Origin: Thermothelomyces thermophilus ATCC 42464
Lineage: Eukaryota > Ascomycota > Sordariomycetes > Sordariales > Chaetomiaceae
Assembly: GCF_000226095.1 (NCBI RefSeq)
Contig: NC_016472.1
Span: 6,076,001-6,140,000 of the forward strand
DNA length: 64,000 bases
Direction of reading: 5' to 3'
Positions 23,475 through 35,400 of this stretch are shown here, one piece after another (position 1 is the first letter of the stretch; each line of letters begins with the position of its first letter). The notes beneath the pieces are model-generated. The model was not told the origin of the DNA and made no database searches. It saw nothing but the letters and a program-made list of their open reading frames with translations. The position numbers and the translations under genes were made by a program.

Positions 23475-24599
23475 TCAAACGGCATAATACACGTCCATCC
23501 TGACCGACTCGACGTGGTTGGCCCAGCCGGGGAATCTCGCCTTGGCCCAGAGGGTGACGATGTCGCCCAGCTTGAGGTCGCGCACAAATTTGCCGTTTCC
23601 TGTAGCCTTGCCGCGGCCCTGCTCTGCGAGCCTGGTGGCAGCCTCGGGGTCGCGCTCAGGATCGATGTCGTCCGTGTAACTCCAGACGACGCAGTGGGTC
23701 TGCGTTTCCCTCTGCGCGGTGATGTTACACTGGACCTTGTACTCTTCTCGCGCAAGGAGGTCGTGCTTGAAGACGTAGGCTTGAGCCTCCGACTGCCACT
23801 CGACCTCTGGATATACGGTGCATAGGTCATCCAGCTTCAGTGATGGGCCGTGGTCAGGCTGCTGCGGCGGTTGGCCGCCTGCCGAGCTTATTTGCGAGGG
23901 ACTCGATCTGCACCAGCGCTCCAGCCCGGCCTCGAACCAGGTCCACGAGCCGTTGTAAGTGCCGTGGTCCCCAGGCGCGCCGCCCCAGCCTTGGTCGTGG
24001 CTGCGAATGGTAAAGACGATGCGGCGGCAAGGGTGCGCTAGCAGCGATATGGGTGATGCGACGAGCTCCTGGAAGTCGTCGACCAAAAATTCCTGACCCG
24101 GCGGTCGTGGTTTCGGCACCGTTCTGTGGATGGGAGTGTCGCCCATGCCTCGGGACACGCGGTTCCAGTTATGCAAACCGAGCGGTGGGGAGCGAAGCTA
24201 GGTCCCGAATTTGTCAGTGAGCGACATTGCTCAACAGAGCCGAGACGGCAGTAGGGCAGAGGGGAGACGTACGAGAAAGACATTCTCTGTCGCGGATCTG
24301 TTTCCAAAGTTATTCTTTCCACGGGCGATCAAGCTGTCGTTTGGGTAGTCGACCCGGGTCGTGGTATGCGGCCAGTACTCGGCATGGTCGACGATGGTAT
24401 CGACAATCTCTGGGGGCAGACGAAGGGCCTTGCACAGCATCGCCTTGGTGACGAGAACATCGGCAACGCTAGGCTCATAGGGACCCTGCGCCGCGGTGGT
24501 GCTCTCAGTAGTCATCTTCTTTCGAGTCCAAGTTGCATACGTGTGCAAGGCCAAGAGCGAGGCGCCGAGGGTTGCGGCGATTCTGGTGTCGAAGAGCAT
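23475..24599 (-). CDS. Conserved fungal protein with F-box-like N-terminus
   Basis: Two exons (24599-24273 and 24197-23475) give 349 residues; the donor is gtacgt and the acceptor ctag. The segment LRLPPEIVDTIVDHAEYWPH resembles an F-box helix pair, which would link the protein to SCF ubiquitin ligases, but the match is partial. The C-terminal part has a pattern I associate with uncharacterised fungal proteins: IVFTIRSHDQGWGG, GDHGTYNGSWTWFEAGLER, then after a Cys/Trp-rich middle CVVWSYTDDIDPE and LGDIVTLWAKARFPGW. The acidic, aromatic C-terminal half may be a beta-sandwich. The chosen ATG gives a hydrophobic, Arg-containing leader (MLFDTRIAATLGASLLALH) that could be a membrane anchor; a second in-frame ATG 84 nt downstream (MTTESTTAAQ) would give a soluble protein and is equally likely. 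Function is unknown. Confidence 0.75.
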
Positions 24600-25339
24600 T
24601 CGCAAAAAGAAACCTGAGTTGCGTAAAAGAGAAACCGAAGCGGACAGGTTATTTCCTATTACAGAATGCGATGGTCAGGCAGCAGCGCGGTGGTTGATGC
24701 GCACACACTCTGGACCTTGCTCGCTGAAACAGCGCGGAACGCGCACGAGGGGCACGTCACTCAGTGACATCACCCCCACCCTTTGCGACCAGATGGCATG
24801 CACTGATTCCGTAGTGTACCCTCCTCCTCCGTGCTGCGTATGGTAATACACGCGGGGATGAAGAGGGTCTGCTGCTGCCGCCCACTGGTTTGGACCCACC
24901 TTGCATGCTTACACTACATAGTAATTTTGCTTACTGAAGATGCCAAGACGGCACGTGAAATGACGAATTCCGCTAAAAACGGGCAGACCCGCAGCGTGGA
25001 GTGGTGAATGTGAACATCCAGCGGAGCGCAGTGCTCGACCCCGGGCCACGGCGCCGGCAACGGCCGCTGTTGCCCGGAACATGGCGGCAGAGTGTGTATG
25101 GAGGTAGGGATTTCCATACCTACATAGTAAGTTAACTACGGAATACCGCGTACTCATTCTTTTCTTTCCAGGAACCTTCCTTGTGCACCGACAACGCTTG
25201 CGCGGCCGCGCCGAGGCCAGAAAGACAGCTCGCCTACGGACATACCTTCTTTTTCTCTCTCCCTCTTTTTTTTTCCTTTTTTTTCTTTTGCCTTTTTCCC
25301 TCTCACGGTTCGGATCCTCTTCGCAGGAGGACCCCAGCA
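24600..25339. other. Divergent promoter region
   Basis: This region separates the minus-strand F-box-like gene from the plus-strand acyltransferase and must contain both promoters. A long T-rich tract (about 25240-25310) immediately precedes the acyltransferase ATG and probably is its leader. No gene. Confidence 0.45.
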
Positions 25340-27106
25340 ATGAGGTCGCGCCGAGCAGCGTCGACCCTGCGCCATGCACAGGCTGCCGTCTCCGATGCCG
25401 TGGCATTCCGGAGCGGCGCCGTCGTGAGGCCCGTCTGCTGCAATGCGGCGCCGGCCAGCACCCGGCGGTTCACTGCGGCCACGACGGCTGCTCCCGCGAC
25501 AATGGCTCTGGCCCCTCCGGGCATTCCAATCCCGAACGTGCCCCGGAGACCCGGCTTCCGCCAGCAATTCGCTCCTAGGGCACCGGCCCGGCGGTGCCTC
25601 CACGGGCAACCACCTCGGCGCAGCGGCGCGCCCTCCAACCCGGCCATCCAGTTTCCCTGTCTCGACGCCCTCGAAAACCGGTCGGCAACCCTCGAGCGGC
25701 AGGCGTCGGCGCGCTCCGACAACAGCGGCCCGGAGCCGCATTACACCGTCGGCGTGACCAAGGTTTACCACTGCAAAGAGCCTCTCCTGCTCGACCATGG
25801 CGGCCACCTCCACGAGTTCGACATCGCCTACGAGACGTGGGGCCAGATGAACTCGACCCGCTCCAACGTGATCCTCCTCCACACCGGCCTCTCCGCCTCC
25901 TCCCACGCGCACTCGACCGCCGAGAACCCGCAGCCGGGCTGGTGGGAGAAGTTCATCGGCCCGGGCCTGGCCCTCGATACCAACAAGTACTTCGTCATCT
26001 GCACCAATGTCATCGGCGGCTGCTACGGCTCGACCGGCCCCTCCAGCATCGACCCGCTCGACGGCCAGCGCTACGCCACCCGCTTCCCCATCCTGACCAT
26101 CCAGGACATGGTGCGCGCCCAGTTCCGCCTGCTCGACCACCTCGGCGTCGACGTCCTGTACGCCAGCGTCGGCTCCAGCATGGGCGGCATGCAGTCGCTC
26201 GCCGCCGGCGTCGAGTTCCCCTCGCGCGTCGGCCGCATCGTCTCCATCTCGGCCTGCGCCCGCAGCCACCCGTACAGCATCGCGATGCGCTACGTCCAGC
26301 GCCGCGCCATCCTCAACGACCCCAACTGGAACCGCGGCTTCTACTACGGCCGCGTGCCCCCGCACGTCGGCATGAAGCTCGCCCGCGAGATCGCCACCAT
26401 CACCTACCGCTCCGGGCCCGAGTGGGAGCAGCGCTTCGGTCGCCGCCGCGCCGACCCCTCCATGCCCCCGGCCCTGTGCCCGGACTTCCTCGTCGAGACC
26501 TACCTCGACCACGCCGGCGAGAAGTTCTGCCTCACCTACGACGCCAACAGCCTGCTCTACGTCAGCAAGGCCATGGACCTTTTCGACCTCGGCCGCGCCA
26601 ACCAGCTCGCCACCGCCCAACGCCGCGCCGAACGCCTGGCCGCCCTCTCCCGATCCGCAGACAAATCTCCTTCCTCCTCCCCATCCTCCTCTTCCACCAC
26701 TGGCAGCAGCAGCAGCAGCAGCAGTACCGCCGGCGGCGCGCCCACGTGCAGCCTCACCCTCCCGGACAAGCCCTACGAGGAACAGCCGCAGCCGGTAGCC
26801 GACACGCCCATGCTCTCGGCGCTGAGCGCCGAGACCTTCCCCCCGCACCAGCCGCAGCAGCCCCCCGCCGACCTGGTCGCCGGCCTCGCCCCGCTGCGCC
26901 ACCACCCCGTGCTGGTCCTCGGCGTGGCCAGCGACATCCTGTTCCCCGCCTGGCAGCAGCGAGAGGTGGCCGAGGCGCTACGCCGGGCCGGCAACGACCG
27001 GGTCGAGCACCACGAGCTGAGCGAGGTCCAGAGCCTGTTTGGGCACGACACCTTCCTCCTCGACGTCGAGGGGGTCGGCGGTGCGGTGAAGAACTTTCTG
27101 GGCTGA
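25340..27106 (+). CDS. MetX-family serine/homoserine O-acyltransferase, probably mitochondrial (cysA/SST type)
   Basis: A single exon encodes 588 residues with an alpha/beta-hydrolase fold. The nucleophile elbow is [10 protein letters not shown] (Ser280). The charge-relay Asp lies in VASDILFP (Asp532) and the His in [11 protein letters not shown] (His569). Upstream motifs [15 protein letters not shown] and [14 protein letters not shown] are also typical of the family. The first 100 residues are rich in Arg and Ala with almost no acidic residues, as in a mitochondrial presequence. Family members transfer acetyl from acetyl-CoA or succinyl from succinyl-CoA to homoserine (Met2) or serine (fungal cysA, S. 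pombe cys2). The mitochondrial leader and the segment [18 protein letters not shown] favour the serine O-acyl/succinyltransferase branch feeding cysteine synthesis. A Ser-rich insertion at about 440-475 is unusual. The long antisense frame over it is a GC-bias shadow. Confidence 0.85.
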   Translation: MRSRRAASTLRHAQAAVSDAVAFRSGAVVRPVCCNAAPASTRRFTAATTAAPATMALAPPGIPIPNVPRRPGFRQQFAPRAPARRCLHGQPPRRSGAPSNPAIQFPCLDALENRSATLERQASARSDNSGPEPHYTVGVTKVYHCKEPLLLDHGGHLHEFDIAYETWGQMNSTRSNVILLHTGLSASSHAHSTAENPQPGWWEKFIGPGLALDTNKYFVICTNVIGGCYGSTGPSSIDPLDGQRYATRFPILTIQDMVRAQFRLLDHLGVDVLYASVGSSMGGMQSLAAGVEFPSRVGRIVSISACARSHPYSIAMRYVQRRAILNDPNWNRGFYYGRVPPHVGMKLAREIATITYRSGPEWEQRFGRRRADPSMPPALCPDFLVETYLDHAGEKFCLTYDANSLLYVSKAMDLFDLGRANQLATAQRRAERLAALSRSADKSPSSSPSSSSTTGSSSSSSSTAGGAPTCSLTLPDKPYEEQPQPVADTPMLSALSAETFPPHQPQQPPADLVAGLAPLRHHPVLVLGVASDILFPAWQQREVAEALRRAGNDRVEHHELSEVQSLFGHDTFLLDVEGVGGAVKNFLG

Positions 27107-27472
27107 AGCCTAGCTCTGAAATGGCTATGTGGCACAGTTGGACGAGAGAAGGCATGGATGTAGCGAATTTTTAAAAAGAAAACAAGGCTTAGGGCGCGGT
27201 TGGATGCTTTTCACACACGGCGTTATTAGCTGCTTGGTGGCAAAATCTGGTTCTTATGTTCAAAGCGATAGCATGTAAAAGAAATGAATTGCCCATGTCC
27301 CGGTTGATGTTGATGGTCTTAACCTTTGAAACCCGAAAAGTATGCAGCCATGATGATATCGATGAATTGAGGGGGTATAGATGAAGGGGAAAAGAAAATG
27401 ACATCGGGGTATATGCAAAACTGAAGAAGAGAAAAGCGAGCGACAGAGTAGATAGATAGAGTATGCAATGCC
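27107..27472. other. Short convergent intergenic region
   Basis: The 3' ends of two converging genes meet here. It is AT-richer than its surroundings and should hold both poly(A) regions. Confidence 0.5.
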
Positions 27473-30396
27473 TCAGATGAAGCCCGTCCCAAAAGAATCC
27501 ACCATACCCGCCTGTGGCCTCCTCCCTCCCGACGTCTTCGGCCGCCTCACCTCTCTGATGCTCGGGCCCCGCGCTACGCCGATACCCATAAACGTCGCTA
27601 CGTCGTCGTCTTCGGATGCCAACCTCTCGGGGAACTTAGAGACGAAGTTTGGCGACGCGGCCAACCCACCGCCATTCCCGAACCGGCTTGGTCCGCCCGA
27701 CGTAGACGGTCTCCCGTCAAACGTGGTTGAGGCGGCCGGTACCGATCGGATAGGCGGCGTCCACAACCCTCCTGCCGGACTTAAAGTCGGGTCTCGAGAC
27801 GGCGCGTCAGGAGAGAAGTTGAAGTCAAGGTTGAGCGGCGCGGGAGCGTTGGCACGGGTAAACTTGGATGGCGGCTCGGCCTTCGGTTCGCCCTTCGGTT
27901 CGCCCTTCGACTGTGTTTGGGCTGATTCCGAGGTGGAAGGCAGCGTTGGGCCCGCCTCACCGGCCGGCGACGCCAGCGAGCAATTCGTCGAGTCGGGAGT
28001 GGGCGGCCTGATGTTGCTCGAAGTGAAGCCAAAGTCAAAGTTAAAGCCCGTGTCGACGACGGGATTTGGACGGACGCGCTCAGCAGCGTCCAGTGTGGGT
28101 GCCGGGCTGGCCCGGTTCAGGTCACGCCTAAAGTTGTGATGACGAAGCTGGGGCGTGCCGGTGCGGGAGGGCGGAGAACTGTGGGCGCTATAGGTGTCGG
28201 TGCTGCCACTCCTCGATGCCGGGGTCGGTGTTCCCCCACGACTGTTGGCCACCTTGCTGCTACACACCCCGTACTCCTCCAAGGCCGGCCGGCGTGGCAG
28301 CGGTCCTCGTCTGGGAGGACCCCTCATCGGACTTTGCGGACGGTTAGAGACAGCAGCGGCGGCCGGGACCGGCGGCGACATGGGCGGAGGGATTCGGAGC
28401 GGGGCTGGCTGGATGGACAGGATCGGACCGTCATCATCGTCATCGTCCTTGATCCCGTCGCTGTAGACGCTGCTGGTCGCGCTGGCCACACCGGCCTCCG
28501 AGCGTGATGGTTCCCGAGACACATGTGCTTGTTGCGCGTCGAGGAGCGTCTTCTCCAATTCCTCAATTTTCATCGACAGGCTCCGTTGCCGCGGGGTGTT
28601 ATATCTCAGCGTATCACGCTTGGCAGCAACGTTCCGAATGACGGGCGGCGCAAGCTGCTCCGCTGGTTCATCATCGAGAGATAATCTCCGGATTGACCCT
28701 GTCGGCGAGGTCGCGGTGGAAGGGGAGGTCAGTGTGGATATCAGCGGCACCACGCCCTGCGCTTCCGGAGCAGGAGTGCCTCGTCTGCTATTGGATTCTT
28801 CCGCTTCCGAATTGGACACCGAGGGTTGCTGTTCAATGGTAGAGGGTTTTCTGAGGGCGGGGCTCCGAAGTGCAGGGCTCTGCGAACGAAGACTTTCAAC
28901 GCCGGGCGTGCGGGGAGGAGGGCTTGGTGACCGGAGTCCGTCCGGTAGCGGGCCGAGCGGGCCGCAGCCCTGGAGAGGAGGTGGCCGGTAAGGGCGGTAG
29001 ACCTTTTGAGGAGACTTTTGAGGAGTCTCTTGCGAACTCGGCCCCTGGGCACGCGTGTAGGCACCGAGAGCTAGAGGAGCCGGATAGGGCCCTTTGGGGC
29101 GAGACTGCTGGGGACCGAAACTATTCTGTCGAGGCCCGGGTCCTGGCCCGGGTCCGTTGACCGAAGGAGCCTGACGTGGCGCCCGCCCCCCGGGTACTTC
29201 ATCATCAGGACCGAAAGGTCCTTGGCGCGGTGGACCCTGTCCGGGTGGTTGGGGGAGGCATTGGGTTGGAGGGCCTGTGGGAGGTGGCCCCTGATGCAAG
29301 GAAGAGGGCTGTGCTGGCCCGTTTCGGCTGCCTGGCCTCAGGTCAATGTTGCCTCGGAACACGGGCTCCTGGAGTTTGGGTTCCTCGACGGCCCTCTGTT
29401 GCGGCTCCAATGGTGATTGCGGGGCCGAGGGACGCCTGGTGGATAGAGTGCTCTCGGTAGACTTCTGTCTTTCCAGCCTCTCCATTTCCAACCGGGCTGT
29501 TTCCCTCTGCTTTTCCAGTTCCCTCTCCCTTCTCTTTGCCTCCTTCTCCTCTTGCTCTCGCTTCTCGATTGAGGCTATAACAGCGTCAACCATCTCATCC
29601 GCGCCCTCTCCAAACACCGAGCCCGTCTCGCCATCTGTGGTCGGTGTCGGCGGTAGCTGTATAGAGTCGAGCGGAGATCTGGGAGTAGTTGGACCGGATG
29701 GGGAACGGCCGGGAGGGGGACTTCTCGCAAAGTGAACATCAAGCGGATTGACCCATGCTTTCGTCCGACCCGGGGTTCCTGGCTGCGATCCAGCTCCAGG
29801 TCCCGGACCGGCCAGACTTGTCGAAGATCCATTGTTCGCGCCAAATCGCGCACTGAATCCGCGCGTTAGCGCCGCCAGGCTAGTCGAAGATCCGTTGTTC
29901 GCAGTGAAGCGTGAACCAAATCCGGGACCGGGTGTGGCAAGGCTCGTGGACGAACCGTTGTAGGCGTCAAATCGAGTCCGCATGTTGGCGTCGGAGGCGT
30001 GGGGCCGAATCAGGACGCCCGCTTGACTGCCCCGGCGAGCAGTGTTGGTGGAACCTAGGTCAAACATGCTGGCGGCGGCGAGGTTGTGGGTGTCGCGATT
30101 GGCGTATGGACCGGCGCCGCTGCGAATCCCTTGGGGCGTGCCGGCTCGTGGCACGGAGTTGATGCCTCCGTTGACGACGCCCTTTTGGTTGGCGTTCTCT
30201 CCAGAGTACTGGCCCTCTCCCAGGGCGTTCTGATCTACGCGCTTCCATTGCTGCGCCTGCCTTTCCGAGTCGGGCCTGTCATCGGACTTCCTGTGCCATC
30301 AGCGGTTCGCAGGCGTTCCCTCTGGCAGACTTGCCAAAGCCATAAGCCCACTTACTTCTTCTTGCCGCCGACCTTGAGGCCGAAGATCGAGACCAT
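27473..30396 (-). CDS. Large low-complexity hypothetical protein
   Basis: A 41-nt first exon (30396-30356, MVSIFGLKVGGKKK) is joined by a perfect gtaagt donor and a cacag acceptor to a 2818-nt exon (30290-27473), giving 952 residues. The basic N-terminus continues in frame across the junction (KKKSDDRPDSERQ), which supports the short exon. Most of the protein is Pro/Ser/Gly/Arg-rich and disordered. Three near copies of NGSSTSLA occur at about 85-150. A charged helix (IASIEKREQEEKEAKRRERE) near residue 235 may form a coiled coil, and a second helix (MKIEELEKTLLDAQQAH) lies in the middle. Short Phe-Asn patches (FNFDFGFTSSNIRPP) near the end could be docking motifs. There is no enzyme signature, signal peptide or membrane segment. 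Function is unknown; a scaffold role would be a guess. Confidence 0.82.
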
Positions 30397-32401
30397 GCTG
30401 AACGAGCGACTTTTGGTTCTGAATATACCATGAACTGCAGAACCGTCGTCAGTGCTTGGGCCAGCTGAGGGTCGCGCAGGTTCGGGCACCGACCTCACTT
30501 GGCCATGGGCCCCAGTGGGAGCCGAGAACGTGGAAATGCTTCCAAGCTATGTTGTCGAAGGACTTCTTTTGACCACGGCAATCCAAGCAGCCATTTCAGG
30601 CCTCCCGACGTTCGACACGGTTTGAGTTGGTTCCCAGGCGAGCGAGCAGGGGTCGCCGGGGGCAGAGAGATGAACCGAAGATGCTCTCGGGCACTCTGCG
30701 GTGCCAAATCCGGAAGGGGTTATGTCAATGTGGGGTTCGGCAAGCAAACGCTCTGATATCACCGATCTTTGGCGGTGAGGCTGTAATCCGTAGAAGAATT
30801 CCAAAATTCGAAGCGAATGACGGCAGAGAAAACGATCGACAGGGGAGTCCGCACTGAAAAGAGCGGCAGTGTGGGCTCCGGAACGGACAGCGGGCGGCGA
30901 ACCCAGGGCCGCAATGGTGATTCTTTCACGCCGCAAGGCGAAAGTACCCTGGGTCAGAAAAGGGGGGTAACGGAATAAAAGGGGAAGAATTGGCTAGAGG
31001 ACGAATTGGGATAGAGAGCCACTCGTATCCCTTTCGGGACAGATCTTGAAATGGAGCCACGCGCTTGTGGAGATGATTCGCGCTGTTGCCAGTAACCACC
31101 TTGCTGGTGTGCTGAACAGGGAACAGGGCTATGCGACTCCCCTGCCGAGCTTTTTCTCGAACTTTGGGGTCGTTCCTTTTTCGTGCTGGTCCTGTTCAGT
31201 TAGTGGCCAATACTGACAGTTACGAGGGTCCGAGCAGAGGTAAGAACCTGAGCGCAAGGAGATTGTTTTTCTGGGTCAGTTAACCCAAAACGGGAAAGAG
31301 CGGCATCTGGAGAACATAGATGAGCCGTTCAGCCGGTCATTCAGGGGCAATCCGTAGTGTACAGTACCGTACGGATTACACTAATCCGTACATACTACAG
31401 TACACTATTACGTTCCATTGTTCTTTCCGTTTTCTCTCTTCCAATGTCTCTTCTTCCCTCCTCCTCGAAGAGCACACAGTGCATGTTCAATTCATAAAAA
31501 GACCGCCCCAAGGCGCGCTCTGACGAACGCGGAACGCGTACCTGGTATGTACTTACCGTTGCAAAACGCCCCGCGCCTGTACCCAAGGGCTTCGTGCGGA
31601 GCACAGTAGCACGAGACGGCGACAATCACAATCAACCTGGCTGTGCGGATCACATAATCCGTATGTACAACACAGCAAGTAAGACACTGTGCATACCCGT
31701 GCATTTTATGCTCCGTAACTGCGATTTTTTTTCTTTCCCATCCCTTGGTGGCTGCTCTGAGACAAGCGGGAGGAATCGTTTGGTGCCCGAACCTTACTTA
31801 ACTTCTTATCACGGGGTGCGGGCACAGTCGTCACGGAACCTTCGAACATCCCGACCAGGCGACTGCGTGACTGCCGTAAATTATTTGTATGACGCCATGC
31901 CATTTGGTTATATGGCGTCGTGTATTCCATCTTCTCTAAAGGGGCATTGATTTTGCATTCAGACACTGATTCGCATGCTACACCATAGACGATCTATCGC
32001 AGAGCTCGAACCATCTCGCCAGTGGTCTCGGTGGTTGATGCGACTCCTCTCAGATAGTGCATGACCCCGTAGCCATGGTGTCTGGATCGGTGCGAAGTCA
32101 CAAACCAGAACTCCCCGCCCCCCTTCTTCCCCCCCCCTTTCCCTTCACTCCATTCTCCCTCCTCCCTCCGGTTCAAATGCTGTTGCGTTTCCAGATAGAG
32201 ACCTGTTAACCACCCGGGGTAGGTGTATGCCTGTACATACAGGAACGCCAACTGTTCCAACTCTCCATACAGTGTCTTCGAAGTAATTGTCTATATCGAC
32301 CCCAATCTAACCGCACCCCGAACTCCAAACACAGGGGGGGGGGAGGAAAAAGAGAGAGAGAGAGAGAAACGGAAGACGCGTTGGGAATGTGATATTCTTC
32401 C
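30397..32401. other. Intergenic region with GTAC-type palindromes
   Basis: No credible gene. The most structured part is 31351-31410, where GTACGGATTA and TAATCCGTAC face each other among several GTAC tetramers. A related motif is at about 31650-31676. Runs of G (32335-32342) and GA (32350-32366) flank the end of the transporter gene. Confidence 0.45.
31351..31410. repeat. GTAC-rich palindromic element
   Basis: GTACGGATTA (31369-31378) and its reverse complement TAATCCGTAC lie six bases apart and are surrounded by further GTAC and AGTAC words, so the block can fold into stem-loops. The same words recur at many intergenic places in the window. Confidence 0.6.
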
Positions 32402-34357
32402 TCAGCATGACGGCTCAGCTGTTGTACTCGAGGACCGCGAATCTGGCAGCCTGAAAAACCACACTATCGCTGTAGAAATAACAAAAAATACGCCGGCAGT
32501 GAAGAAGGGCATGCCGATCCATGCCCCGCCGAGATCCAGCCCGACACGGAGACTACCGGCCAGTAAGGGGCCGGAGACTGATAGGCCCACCGTCTCCATG
32601 AAGGCAATGAGCGAGTTGAGCGTTCCGACATGGTGCTCCTCCACCAATGTGTTGAGTAAGGAGCGGGTCGTCGCTACCATGCCCGATCCGAGAGCGAACC
32701 AGGCGAGTCCAAACGAGTAGACGATACCGTTGGCGGCAGCGGCAATGGTGAAGCTGCCCACGACGTGGAATATGCCTGACCAGCGGGTCAACCAGAGATC
32801 CTTGGCCACGCTCTCCATGCCGAGGCGCTGAGTGCAGAACCAGCTAGCAACGGGCATTGCTGCTAGCAGAGTCACCAAGCTACCCGCGTTGCGGATTGTC
32901 AGGACCATCGACGCCGTGCTCCAACTCCACCTGTACCTGTCGGTCGAATATTGCAGCAGAATCTCTCCGACGTAGCGGCCCAGGACAACAAAAACGAACG
33001 ACAGCAACAAGAATACCACGCTCACGTTGCCGAGCACAAACGCCCGCATATCGACGAACCCCTCCCGTACCTTGTGCACGAGCTTTGTCACTGGGGGGGT
33101 GTCATCTCCGACGCGGTGCGACTCTTCCCGCGATCCCTTCCCATCATGGAGGTGGACCGTCTCTGGGTAGACCAGGACCGATAGCGCTGTGAGAACCAGG
33201 ACAAGCAGGGAGACGAGCAGCGGAATCCACGGGTCCCAGAGCAGCATGGCGCCGCCGAGAGGACCAGCAATCATTTGCGAGGCGAGGAAGACAGCCGCCA
33301 TCTGGAAGAACACAGTCGTGCGCTCGGCCGGGGGGACAACGTCTGCGACGGCCGTATACAGCATGGCCACAACAATGCTGCCACCGCCACCAATGCTAAC
33401 AAAGTAAAAAAAAAAAAAAGGACCCGAATTGTCAGACACAGCATTCTTGCCGTCACGAACAGGCTGGACAACTCACAGTTGGAAGGCTGCCGAAAACCAC
33501 GTCGTCCACAAGGGCACCACGTCCGAGAAGTAGACTGCTCCATCGTCAGCAAGCCATACACTCTTCCTTCTCTAAGACTGCGAAAAAGGGAGAAATGAAA
33601 GAAAGAGAAGAAAAGAAAAGAGAAGACACTGACAAATGATGTAAGTGAACGCAACCGACGCGCTGATCCCCGCCAGACCCAGTCCCAGCACCGGCCGTCG
33701 GCCCCAGCGGTCCGAGAGGATGCCGTAGGGCACGGCGCCCATGAGGCCCGGGAAGCACTCGAACGTGTTCTGCCACCCGCGCAGCATGGCCAAGTACCCC
33801 TGGACGTCCGGGTGCTTGCAGGTCGGGTCGTCGACCAGGATCACGCCGCCGGCAAAGCGGCGGATCTTGCCTCCCTGCGCCGCCGCGACCGTGGTGCTGG
33901 TGCTGGTGCTGGTGGGAAGCTCAGGGACGTTGGGTCCAGGCAGGTGAACGGGGGGAGCAGTGGTGTTCGCCGGGGGGAGGAAGATCCCCGGATGCATCTG
34001 CCTGCAGATGATGCTCTCCATGACGGCGTTGGTGGGCGGGATGCCCATGCCGATTCCTAGCTCGATGAAGAAGATGAGGACGATGGAGAGGACGACCACG
34101 CGCGGGCGGAGGAGGGCGCGGAGGTGGTTTACGGCGGCCGAGGCTGCCGAGGCGGCGGCATCATTGTCGCCGTCATCCTCATCCTCATCCTCGTTGTTGG
34201 GTACGGCCTGGCTGATGGATTTGCTTGTCCTATACCCGGGAGATTGAGAACGGGTGGAAGCGGGTGTCGTCTGAGTGGGCGTGGCGGCCAGCAACGCGGT
34301 CCGCTCCGTATCCGCGTCGATGAGATCGACGGATCGGGCGCGGGAGCTGGCGGCCAT
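32402..34357 (-). CDS. Major facilitator superfamily transporter
   Basis: Three exons (34357-33634, 33534-33477, 33395-32402) give 591 residues. The cytosolic N-terminus is acidic (NNEDEDEDDGDND). The first membrane helix is VVVLSIVLIFFIELGIGMGI. A long extracellular loop with PANTT follows. Motif A, GILSDRWGRRPVL, is intact and marks the loop between TM2 and TM3. The tiny second exon encodes YFSDVVPLWTTWFSAAFQ and restores the helix before IGGGGSIVVAML. Six more helices follow a charged central loop (HLHDGKGSREESHR). The fold is that of proton-driven secondary transporters. The substrate cannot be told; it resembles uncharacterised fungal drug- or metabolite-efflux members. It is not next to biosynthetic genes. 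The last acceptor is preceded by a T run, and the intron/exon joins are all canonical. Confidence 0.85.
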
Positions 34358-35400
34358 GGTGGAGTGTGGAGCCTGGTCGGGTCCAGTCCTTTGGGGTTGG
34401 GAGAATCAGGCTACCCAGACATAAGGGCAGTGAGGAGGGTGCCTTTGCAGCAAGGATGTACCGAATTGGAGATCGAGTACGCCGAAGAAACAGCAATAGC
34501 CGTGTAATCAGATGGGAGGACGGGTTTATACGGATAACTTGAACGTCTTTTGGAGAGAAGCAGGGATGAGTGCCCGCGTAATCAATCGTAATCGCCCGGC
34601 AAAAATGCGCCGCTAAGGATGGTGCCAGTGCTCGTTTCAAAGGCGTTAAGCGCCCAAAAAGGCAGGTCAGATTGGACCTTCAAGAGATAGTTCAGATCCC
34701 GGCCCTGGCATCGATCGATTCTTCGGGGCACAGCATTAGAACAAGAATGCGGCACGCCTCAATTGGCCCAGCCCTGGCGAGCGTGGTTGGTGACGTTAAC
34801 AGACACGTCTTCCTTCTCTTCTGAGCATGCATTGCTACAGGGCCCAAGTATGTATGTATTGTATGTACATACATACATACATACATACATACATACTGTA
34901 TACTGACTGTTATATCCGCCGTGCTGCAAGGGCAAGCCCAGCCCCGTCACGATCTGATTAACATAGGCCAAGCAGCAGGATCCCGCCTGACAAAAATACA
35001 TTTGCGCGGTGGCAGGATGGTGGTTCCAGGGCAAAGAACACCCCAAGATGTGATTAGGCACCAACTCTGGGGCATGCGTGGCCAGGACCACTTAGCCTTC
35101 TTCTCTTCCAGTGACCATCTCGCTTGTGCCATATCCATCATGCGAATAGATGGAAATACGGCACAGTACACTCGTTAATAGATTCAACTTGGTAGCCAAC
35201 TGTTCCCAGTTTTCCGGTTTCCCAGTCTGCCTTGGCCAAATTGCAAGCCTTTGGTGAATCCGTACAGTGACACACACACTCTAAGCACTTTTGTGATTTC
35301 CGTCAAGCTGCTTCGAACCCCTGCTGTTCTTGGCATAATTACCCCAGACAAAAACGACTCCATACATATGCCAGATCCGAGTTGCCCTACAATGACGCTC
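34358..35400. other. Intergenic region with tetranucleotide microsatellite
   Basis: Upstream of the transporter gene and beyond the 3' end of the DUF7580-like relic. No gene was found; the only feature is the ACAT repeat at 34866. Confidence 0.4.
34866..34895. repeat. ACAT tetranucleotide microsatellite
   Basis: About seven uninterrupted ACAT units, flanked by GTATGTA words. Confidence 0.9.

Noticed and set aside
25154-26905. 583-residue minus-strand frame opposite the O-acyltransferase
   Set aside because: Gly/Ala/Val/Glu repeats typical of antisense GC bias; the plus strand has the catalytic motifs.
34866-34895. Regular short repeat considered as part of a CRISPR-like array
   Set aside because: It is a plain ACAT microsatellite without spacers, in a eukaryotic genome.
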